The notes beneath the pieces were generated by a model that was not told where the DNA came from, made no database searches, and saw only the letters and a program-made list of their open reading frames with translations. A DNA stretch of 6,344 nt. It comes from REEB481 sp039796915. GTDB taxonomy: Bacteria; Bacteroidota; Bacteroidia; NS11-12g; UBA955. The stretch is taken from assembly GCA_039796915.1 (NCBI GenBank), contig JBDKIU010000121.1, positions 1 to 6,344 on the forward strand. The letters are read 5' to 3'. The translations under genes and the position numbers were made by a program. Positions 1-5,743 of this stretch are shown here, one piece after another; position 1 is the first letter of the stretch; every line of letters begins with the position of its first letter.

Positions 1-498
1 TGGCCCATCAGCGAACAGCAGGGTTTTCCTTGGAAACCCATGCCCGAACAAATTGCCTGGCTGGAGTTCTTCAAAACCACACTGCCCGCGCTGCTGCGCA
101 ACTACGACAAAGCCAGTATGCTGAACAGCGTGGAAATACGCATGCCGTTCATGGACTGGCGACTGGTGATGTACACCCTGGGCTTGCCGCTGGAGCATAA
201 AATGGGACAGGGTTATACCAAGCTGGTTTTACGGGAAGCCATGCGCGGCGTGCTGGCCGAATCGGTGCGCACCCGAACCTGGAAAGTGGGCTTTATGAGT
301 CCGGTGCAGCAATGGTTCAATGAAGGCCTGAGCGAATGGGTGATGGATACCCTTCAAAGCCAGTCGTTCAGAAACCGCAACTGGTGGCAGGCCACAAAAG
401 TTATTGACTTTGCAGAAGCCCAGCGCAAAGAAGGCTGGAGCAGGAAGGGTGCAGAGCAAGTGTGGAAACTCATCAATGCCCACCTCATCGCACATTAA
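1..498 (+). CDS. AsnB-family (asparagine synthetase-like) amidotransferase, C-terminal part, cut by the left edge
   Basis: The reading frame is open from base 1 and ends at TAA 496-498, leaving 165 residues of what should be a protein of roughly 550-650. Family enzymes take ammonia from glutamine with an N-terminal Ntn domain and transfer it to an ATP-activated carboxylate in the C-terminal synthetase domain; only the end of the latter is present. Visible hallmarks are NYDKASM (bases 100-120), EIRMPFMD soon after, GYTKLVLREAM, and KVGFMSPVQQW (from base 283), which correspond to the family's RxDxxSM, ExRxPFxD, K-x-LR and KxGFxxPxxxW elements. AsnB paralogues with RNxD-type and EIRMPFMD motifs are common in polysaccharide loci, where they are thought to amidate uronic acids (WbpS of Pseudomonas is the example I recall). 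True asparagine synthesis cannot be excluded. The next gene starts 13 bases after the stop. The glutaminase domain and start lie outside the window, so the activity cannot be judged. Confidence 0.88.
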   Translation, partial: WPISEQQGFPWKPMPEQIAWLEFFKTTLPALLRNYDKASMLNSVEIRMPFMDWRLVMYTLGLPLEHKMGQGYTKLVLREAMRGVLAESVRTRTWKVGFMSPVQQWFNEGLSEWVMDTLQSQSFRNRNWWQATKVIDFAEAQRKEGWSRKGAEQVWKLINAHLIAH

Positions 499-511
499 AG
501 AAATCAACCGG

Positions 512-1735
512 ATGCGCATCCTGTATATCTACGGAAATGCTTCGCTGAGTGAAGGCTCCATCAGGAGCAAAATCACCGGACAGATTCATTACCTGAACGC
601 CGCCGGCGCGCAGTGCAGGGGCGCTTTCTTCTGTAAAGACGTGCAACAGGAACAGGCGTTCAATGAACACATCAACTTCGTTCCGTTTAACGCCTCCGCC
701 CGACATTGGTTCAAGCGCATTCACCAGCAAGGATTGCTGCTCAGCGCGGTAGAAGCCTATCTGGATCAGCATCAGCACGATTTCGACCTCATCTACATTC
801 GATATCCCGGTGCGCACAGCCAGCTGTTGCGCATCATGCGCCGCTACGGACATAAAATCTGTCTGGAGCACAATGCCAAGGAAATTTGGGAAGCCCTGAA
901 CCAGTGGAATCATTTCAAACCGTTTTGGAAGCCTTCCTCATGGCTGGCCTTTCTGGGTTATGTGGTTATTCCTGTGTATCAGGAGCTGGCTTATGGCATT
1001 CGCATCCGCAGAAAAGCCCTGATGGGCACTTGTGTTTCTGATGAAATGGCCCGGTATGAACGCCGGCAGGCGCTGGGTTCCTATCATTTGTATCCCATCA
1101 GCAATTCCATAGATATTGCCAAAAACCCGCTGCGCACCGCGCCGGCTTTTGACGGCAGCCGACTCAACATCCTGTTTTTGAAAGGCACCAGCGGCGTTGC
1201 GCCCTGGAACGGTATTGACCGGCTGATCCGCGCCATGCAGGCGTATCAGGGTCCGGTGGATGTGCACTTATACATAGCCGGAACCAACAGCGATGGCGAA
1301 TTCAGCATCCCGGATGCGCTGGCCAACCAAATCCACATCAGCGGCTACCTCGACACCCAGCAGCTGAACCAGCTTTTTAACAGCTGTCATATTGGTGCGG
1401 CCACCCTTGCCCTGTTCAGACACAAACAGGAAGAAAATGCCGCGTTGAAACTGCGGATGTATGCAGCCCGCGGCATGCCTTTCTTCTACGCGTACCGCGA
1501 CATGGATCTGAAAAACCAACCAGAGGCATCCGCATGGAGCCTCCAGTTTCCAAACAACAACAGCCCGATCGACTTGCAGCAGGTGGTGGCATTTACCGCC
1601 AAAGCGCTGCAGCCCGGACATGAACAAACCATGCGCAACTTCGCTGCCTCCTGCATGGGATATGATGTGCGCATGAAGAAACTCGCACAGGCACTGAGCG
1701 AACAATTGAACCGAAAAAAAACGAAAACAACATGA
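512..1735 (+). CDS. Glycosyltransferase, GT-B fold, GT4-like
   Basis: This 407-residue protein is probably a cytoplasmic or membrane-associated, retaining sugar transferase acting on a lipid-linked glycan. The start at 512 is chosen because MRILYIYGNAS is the first beta strand of a Rossmann-like N-terminal domain. In-frame ATGs at 404 and 476 would add non-family sequence and overlap the preceding gene. The acceptor domain spans about residues 1-200, with DLIYIRYPG (92-100) and LEHNAKEIWE (118-127). The nucleotide-sugar domain begins near 218 and includes WNGIDRLIRAM (232-242), HISGYL (275-280) and LKLRMYAARGMPFFYAYRD (312-330), which corresponds to the LKxREYxAxGxPF donor-binding segment of this family. 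The second Glu of the usual EX7E motif appears as Met316, which may alter donor binding. Its stop overlaps the next start by ATGA, so the two are probably translationally coupled. Donor and acceptor cannot be predicted. Confidence 0.88.
   Translation: MRILYIYGNASLSEGSIRSKITGQIHYLNAAGAQCRGAFFCKDVQQEQAFNEHINFVPFNASARHWFKRIHQQGLLLSAVEAYLDQHQHDFDLIYIRYPGAHSQLLRIMRRYGHKICLEHNAKEIWEALNQWNHFKPFWKPSSWLAFLGYVVIPVYQELAYGIRIRRKALMGTCVSDEMARYERRQALGSYHLYPISNSIDIAKNPLRTAPAFDGSRLNILFLKGTSGVAPWNGIDRLIRAMQAYQGPVDVHLYIAGTNSDGEFSIPDALANQIHISGYLDTQQLNQLFNSCHIGAATLALFRHKQEENAALKLRMYAARGMPFFYAYRDMDLKNQPEASAWSLQFPNNNSPIDLQQVVAFTAKALQPGHEQTMRNFAASCMGYDVRMKKLAQALSEQLNRKKTKTT
1719..1731 (+). promoter_or_regulatory. 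A-rich translation leader without Shine-Dalgarno, upstream of the GT2 start
   Basis: The bases before ATG 1732 are an A-rich run containing AAACGAAAACA (1719-1729) inside the end of the preceding gene. No purine-rich Shine-Dalgarno lies at the normal spacing. Bacteroidota ribosomes commonly start on A-rich, unstructured leaders, and the ATGA overlap adds coupling with the upstream gene. The near-identical AAACGAAACA lies just before the amidotransferase start (3762-3771) and 18 bases before the deacetylase start (4953-4962). Confidence 0.45.
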
Positions 1736-2472
1736 CAGCCGCCAAACCCGGAACCCTGAGCATCGTCATACCTGCTTACAATGAAGGAAAAACCATCCAC
1801 CTGATTCTGGATCGGGTGCGTGCCGTAACCTTAATCCATCAGATGCAGAAGGAAGTCATCATCGTAAATGACTGCTCCCGCGACGATACCGAAGAAGCCA
1901 TACAGCGCTACGCACAGGCGCATCCCGACATGCCGATTTCCTATTTCAGGCATGAAGTAAACAAGGGGAAAGGGGCAGCCATCCATACAGGAATAGCCAA
2001 AGCTACCGGCGATTTCGTGGTGATTCAGGATGCCGATCTTGAATACGACCCGGAAGAATACAACGAACTGCTGAAACCCATCTTTAAAGCCGATGCCGAC
2101 GTGGTTTATGGAAGCAGGTTTATGGGCCACCATCCGCACCGCATCCTCTTTTTCTGGCACTCCATCGGGAACAAATTCCTCACCTTCCTGAGCAATATGT
2201 TCACCAACCTGAACCTCACCGACATGGAAACCTGCTACAAGTTGTTTCGACGCGACATCATCCAGGGTTTGAAACTGCGCGAACAGCGATTTGGTTTTGA
2301 ACCTGAAGTAACGGCGCGCATCAGCAGAATTCCCAACATCCGCATCTATGAAGTAGGCATCAGCTACTACGGACGTACCTACGCAGAAGGGAAAAAAATT
2401 GGCTGGAAAGACGGGTTCAGAGCCATCTACTGCATCCTGAAGTACAACCTTTTTTATACCAAGAATAAATAA
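1732..2472 (+). CDS. Glycosyltransferase family 2, DPM1 (polyprenyl-phosphate mannosyltransferase)-like
   Basis: This is a complete 246-residue GT-A fold enzyme, a normal length for soluble DPM1-like proteins. Motifs in order are IPAYNEG (13-19), the NDCSRDDT nucleotide-binding segment (46-53), NKGKGAAI (77-84), the metal-binding DAD within DADLEYDP (100-107), VVYGSRF (124-130), TDMETCYK (163-170), FGFEPE (187-192) and YYGRTYAEGKKIGWKDG (212-228). The last two are typical of the DPM/DPG-synthase-like group, which usually transfers a hexose from a nucleotide sugar to a polyprenyl phosphate. I see no transmembrane segments, unlike the GtrB type with C-terminal helices. The ATG overlaps the upstream stop (ATGA), and 23 bases separate its stop from the next start. 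It could make a lipid-phosphate sugar for periplasmic decoration of the glycan, or simply add one sugar to the repeat unit; the sequence does not decide. Confidence 0.92.
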   Translation: MTAAKPGTLSIVIPAYNEGKTIHLILDRVRAVTLIHQMQKEVIIVNDCSRDDTEEAIQRYAQAHPDMPISYFRHEVNKGKGAAIHTGIAKATGDFVVIQDADLEYDPEEYNELLKPIFKADADVVYGSRFMGHHPHRILFFWHSIGNKFLTFLSNMFTNLNLTDMETCYKLFRRDIIQGLKLREQRFGFEPEVTARISRIPNIRIYEVGISYYGRTYAEGKKIGWKDGFRAIYCILKYNLFYTKNK

Positions 2473-2495
2473 TCGCCGCTCCGGCAGCATTCCTC

Positions 2496-3734
2496 ATGAC
2501 ACAGCCACAGGCCAAACCGCATGCCCTGATCTATTTCGTAGAAGAAATAGAAACTTCGTTTGTGATTCATGACCTGATCAACCTGGCACGCCGCTTCGAT
2601 CGGGTGTATCTGTTTTCAGGGAATAAAATCCCCGACAAAAGCAAGGTTCCTTCCAATGTGCAGATCCATGAAGCTTATATGGACTGGAAATCATACCGCT
2701 TTTACAAGGTTTTACTGGCGAATTTCATGCTGGTTTTTGGGGTGATTTTTTCAGAAATGTGGCAGGCTAAAAAGTGGATTCCCCTGCGCAAAAACCTGGC
2801 TTCACTGCTGCTGAACATCTTTAAAGCCGATGCCGTGTACGCCCAACTTCGGGCCAATGGAATGCCTGCTGCGGAAATCAGCAACACACCTTTTTATGCG
2901 TTCTGGTTTTACGACACATCTTATTTGGGTGTACTGCGCCGGAAATACGGAGTGCGGAAAACCATTGCGCGCGCCCACAGTGGCGATTTGTATGAAGACC
3001 ACGCCTCGCGGGTGAAACGTTCCGACCTGAGGCGGTTTCAACTTGGAACCCTCAGCCACCTGCTGCCCGTTTCCCGGCAGGGTTCGGCATACATGGCCAA
3101 AACGTATCCCGAGTTCAGCGAACGCATGCATACCGTGTATCTGGGCACCAGAGATGGCGGACTGAATCCGCATCAGCCCGATAAACTGGTCGTGTTCAGC
3201 TGTGCACGCTTCAACAACCACAAACGTTTGGATAAAATTGCCCAGGCGCTGCTGCACACCAAAGTTCAGGTAACCTGGATTCATATCGGCGACGAACGGC
3301 TGGGTCAGGATATTCCGGGCATGCCCGAATACATGGCCCTGAAACAACAATTGGAACAACTTCCGAACATTGAATTGAAACCTACGGGCGCGCTGGAGAA
3401 CAACGCCATTTTTTCGAAGTATCGCGAACAGGCGGCCAGCGTATTCATCAGCCTTTCAGAGAACGAAGGCATTCCCGTGAGCATCATGGAAGCCATCAGC
3501 TTTGGTGTGCCTGTGATTGCCACCGATGCCGGCGGCTGCCGTGAAATTGTACAACCTGAAACCGGCGTGCTGCTTCCCGTAAACATTGACCCTGTAGAAG
3601 TTGCCGCCATGCTGGATGGATTTTTGACTTCTGACATGAATACCCCAACATTCAGGGACGGTGTGCGCCGTTTTTGGGAGGAACATTTTTCTGAAGAGCA
3701 GAATTACACTTCCCTCATGCACTACCTAAGCTGA
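2496..3734 (+). CDS. Glycosyltransferase family 4 (GT-B, retaining)
   Basis: This complete 412-residue protein is a canonical length for GT4. The N-terminal domain runs to about residue 215 and holds a hydrophobic, probably membrane-dipping stretch at 73-89 (LLANFMLVFGVIFSEMW). It also has RAHSGDLYED (159-168), matching the RAHGYDLYEE-type element of a bacterial polysaccharide GT4 group I recall, then LLPVSRQGSAYM (189-200) and VYLGTRDGG (214-222). The donor domain starts at VVFSCARFNNHKRLDKI (232-248). It contains an intact EX7E motif (Glu324 to Glu332 in ENEGIPVSIMEA) followed by GVPVIATDAGGCREIV (337-352), which binds the nucleotide sugar. It sits between a GT2 and an N-acetyl sugar amidotransferase, so it is likely another transferase for the same repeat unit. 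It is clearly not a duplicate of the 512-1735 gene, since the motifs differ throughout. Sugar specificity is unknown. Confidence 0.94.
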   Translation: MTQPQAKPHALIYFVEEIETSFVIHDLINLARRFDRVYLFSGNKIPDKSKVPSNVQIHEAYMDWKSYRFYKVLLANFMLVFGVIFSEMWQAKKWIPLRKNLASLLLNIFKADAVYAQLRANGMPAAEISNTPFYAFWFYDTSYLGVLRRKYGVRKTIARAHSGDLYEDHASRVKRSDLRRFQLGTLSHLLPVSRQGSAYMAKTYPEFSERMHTVYLGTRDGGLNPHQPDKLVVFSCARFNNHKRLDKIAQALLHTKVQVTWIHIGDERLGQDIPGMPEYMALKQQLEQLPNIELKPTGALENNAIFSKYREQAASVFISLSENEGIPVSIMEAISFGVPVIATDAGGCREIVQPETGVLLPVNIDPVEVAAMLDGFLTSDMNTPTFRDGVRRFWEEHFSEEQNYTSLMHYLS

Positions 3735-3771
3735 TTCATACGCACAGCGACCAATCTGTAAAAACGAAACA

Positions 3772-4929
3772 ATGAGTAAGGCTGAACATAAGCATCCACA
3801 AACCTGTACCCAATGTCTGCTGAGCAGCAGCGATACGTCCGTCATCAGCTTTAATGAAGCAGGCGTTTGTTCTTATTGCACCGGCTATGTGCAAACCATC
3901 AATGCCTTCAACAACCAGCCTTTAAATCCGGAGGCGCGCCTCAAACGCACGGTAACACAAATGAAGGCGCATGGCAAAGGCAAACGCTACGACTGCATCC
4001 TCGGACTCAGTGGCGGCACCGACAGCAGCTACCTCGCCTGGTGGGCACATCAGCAAGGACTTCGTCCGCTGGTGGTACACATGGACAATGGCTGGAACAG
4101 CGAGCTGGCCGTGAAAAATATTGAAAACATCTGCACGCGTCTGGGCTGGGATTTGCACACCCATGTGATTGACTGGGAAGAGTTTCGCGAACTGCAACTG
4201 TCGTACCTGCGGGCCGGTGTGATTGACATAGAAGTGCTTACCGACCACGCCATTTATGCCATCATTTACCGTCTGGCACATAAATACAAGATTAAATACA
4301 CGCTGAACGGCTACAATTACGCCACCGAGGCCATCATGCCCAAAGGCTGGACGTACAACAAGCGCGATTACGAAAACATCCGCGACATCTATGCAAAGTA
4401 CGGCAGTGGAAAGAAGCTGAAAACCTATCCGCACCTCGGTTTTGCCGGCGCACTCTGGTACCATATTTTCCTGAAAATTGAGAATGTGAATGTGCTCAAC
4501 TACCTGCCGTACCGGAAAGACGAAGCCAAGAAGCTGATTACCGCCGAACTGGGCTGGCGCGACTATGGCGGGAAGCATTTTGAAAGCGTATTCACGAAGT
4601 TTTATCAGATCTACATTTTGCCCAGAAAGTTTGGTGTGGACAAGCGCAAATGCCACCTCTCAAACCTGATTTGTTCCGGACAGATCAGCAGGGAAGAGGC
4701 TTTGGAAGAAATGAAAAAACCGCTGTATGATGAAGCAGAACTCAACGAAGAAAAACAGTTTGTGCTGAAGAAGTTTGGCCTGACAGAAGAAGCTTTTGAA
4801 GCCATCATGCAGGGTCCGGTGCGCAGTCATGAATCGTTCAAAACCGACAAACCGCTCTGGCAGCGCTACTTCACCCTGGTTACGGGCATCAACCGCATCC
4901 TGAAAGCGCTGAAGCTGAAACGCGCCTGA
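3772..4929 (+). CDS. N-acetyl sugar amidotransferase (WbpG/PseA/WbuX family)
   Basis: This 385-residue protein matches the full usual length of the family. Members use ATP and ammonia to convert an N-acetyl group on a nucleotide sugar to an acetamidino group, as in Pseudomonas B-band O-antigen (WbpG) and flagellin pseudaminic acid (PseA). The N-terminus carries two CxxC pairs, Cys12/Cys15 and Cys33/Cys36, a probable zinc knuckle. The ATP-binding PP-loop is LGLSGGTDSSY (77-87), followed by the MDNGWNSELAVKNIE strand-helix (104-118). Further family-like segments are GYNYATEA (180-187) and RKCHLSNLICSGQI (292-305), with Cys294 and Cys301. The ATG at 3772 is the only good start before the first Cys pair and follows an A-rich leader with no Shine-Dalgarno. 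The family depends on ammonia from a HisH-like glutaminase with a HisF-like channel partner; neither is in this window. The sugar substrate cannot be read from sequence alone. Confidence 0.94.
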   Translation: MSKAEHKHPQTCTQCLLSSSDTSVISFNEAGVCSYCTGYVQTINAFNNQPLNPEARLKRTVTQMKAHGKGKRYDCILGLSGGTDSSYLAWWAHQQGLRPLVVHMDNGWNSELAVKNIENICTRLGWDLHTHVIDWEEFRELQLSYLRAGVIDIEVLTDHAIYAIIYRLAHKYKIKYTLNGYNYATEAIMPKGWTYNKRDYENIRDIYAKYGSGKKLKTYPHLGFAGALWYHIFLKIENVNVLNYLPYRKDEAKKLITAELGWRDYGGKHFESVFTKFYQIYILPRKFGVDKRKCHLSNLICSGQISREEALEEMKKPLYDEAELNEEKQFVLKKFGLTEEAFEAIMQGPVRSHESFKTDKPLWQRYFTLVTGINRILKALKLKRA

Positions 4930-4980
4930 GGATTACCTGTTCAGGCCGGAACAAACGAAACACATCCTTTCCCATAACAC

Positions 4981-5619
4981 ATGATTGAAATAAAAAACAC
5001 ACGCGTACTGGTGCTTGCACCGCATACCGACGATGCCGAGCTGGGCTGCGGCGGAACCATCGCCAAACTGCTGGACCAGGGAAACGAAGTTCACTGCGCG
5101 GCCTTTTCTGCCTGCCAGCAATCCGTGCGTCCCGAGTTTCCTTCCGACATCCTGATTCGTGAAGTGAAAGAAGCCTCGGCAGCACTGGGCATTCCGGCCG
5201 AGCATCTGCACCTGTTTGACTTTGAAGTGCGTACCTTCAACTTCCGCCGTCAGGATATTCTGGACACCATCCTCAAGCTTAAAAAGCAGATAGATCCGCA
5301 GGTGGTATTCATCCCTTCGGTGAACGATGTACACCAGGACCACTACACCATTGCTCAGGAAGGCCTGCGCGCATTCAAACTGTGCAACCTGTTCAGCTAC
5401 GAACTTCCCTGGAACAACCTTACGTTTCAGTCAACCAGTTTTTCCATTCTGGAAGAAAAACATCTGGAGCGCAAAGTGGCAGCCATTCAAGCGTATAAGT
5501 CACAGGCGCATCGAGCGTACATGACCGATGAATACATTCGCGGCTGGGCGCACATGCGCGGCGTGCAAATCCACGAGCGCTATGCCGAGTGCTTTGAAAT
5601 GGTCCGCATGAAATTCTGA
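4981..5619 (+). CDS. PIG-L/LmbE family zinc-dependent deacetylase
   Basis: This complete 212-residue protein belongs to the metal-dependent de-N-acetylases of the PIG-L/MshB/LmbE superfamily, which remove acetyl or related acyl groups from amino sugars. The zinc and catalytic motif is APHTDDAELGCGG (13-25). By analogy with MshB, His15 and Asp18 are zinc ligands and Asp17 is the general base. The third ligand lies in VHQDH (117-121), probably His121. The fold then shows YELPWNN (140-146), YKSQAHRAY (172-180) and an ERYAECFEMVR tail (199-209). I associate these with a subgroup of short PIG-L proteins found in polysaccharide loci (from memory, not searched). No signal peptide is seen, so it should act in the cytoplasm on a nucleotide- or lipid-linked sugar. 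It lies 51 bases after the amidotransferase, suggesting that the two tailor the same or a related sugar. The true substrate is unknown. Confidence 0.9.
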   Translation: MIEIKNTRVLVLAPHTDDAELGCGGTIAKLLDQGNEVHCAAFSACQQSVRPEFPSDILIREVKEASAALGIPAEHLHLFDFEVRTFNFRRQDILDTILKLKKQIDPQVVFIPSVNDVHQDHYTIAQEGLRAFKLCNLFSYELPWNNLTFQSTSFSILEEKHLERKVAAIQAYKSQAHRAYMTDEYIRGWAHMRGVQIHERYAECFEMVRMKF

Positions 5620-5743
5620 AGAAAACCCAATCCGAGGATTCAGGAAACTTTCAGTTTCGTAATTTCGAACGCGTAATCTACCACCCAACGGAAGTCCCAA
5701 TCCTTTGGAATCCTTGGATAACAACACCTTTCAACCCCCAAAC
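5620..5743 (+). other. 124-bp intergenic spacer before the PhyH gene
   Basis: This is the longest non-coding stretch and has no start-to-stop frame of note. It contains a short perfect inverted repeat, GAAACT at 5644-5649 and AGTTTC at 5653-5658 with a 3-base loop. It also has TAATTTCG at 5660-5667, one mismatch from the Bacteroidota -7 consensus TAnnTTTG, but no TTTG at a -33 position. The hairpin is not followed by a T run, so it is not a convincing terminator. A weak internal promoter or RNA processing site is possible but unproven. Confidence 0.45.
5699..5717 (+). repeat. Short tandem direct repeat in the spacer (AATCCTTTGG / AATCCTTGG)
   Basis: AATCCTTTGG at 5699-5708 is followed directly by AATCCTTGG at 5709-5717, differing by one T. 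An 8-base copy of CCCAATCC also occurs at both 5626-5633 and 5696-5703. The repeats lie just upstream of the PhyH start. They may be chance in such a short stretch; a protein-binding site is conceivable. Confidence 0.4.

Noticed and set aside
404..511. Upstream start extending the first GT4 by 36 residues
   Set aside because: The extra residues overlap the AsnB-like gene and are not glycosyltransferase-like. MRILYIYG at 512 is the natural N-terminus.
1831..2490. 219-residue open frame on the - strand
   Set aside because: It is antisense to the GT2 gene, which has all its motifs. There is no family resemblance on the other strand.
2802..3359. 185-residue open frame on the - strand
   Set aside because: It is antisense to the second GT4 and shows no domain, so it is a shadow frame.
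3922..4656. 244-residue open frame on the - strand
   Set aside because: It lies wholly inside the amidotransferase gene, whose motifs are strong. Its translation shows no recognisable domain and it is a codon-bias shadow.
4938..4953. TGTTC/GAACA hairpin after the amidotransferase as a terminator
   Set aside because: A 5-bp stem with a 6-base loop and no T run is too weak, and the next gene begins only 28 bases after it.
5629..5640. AATCCGAGGATT palindrome as a regulator site
   Set aside because: Two 5-base arms with a 2-base centre are short enough to be chance, and no matching second site with the same spacing is seen.
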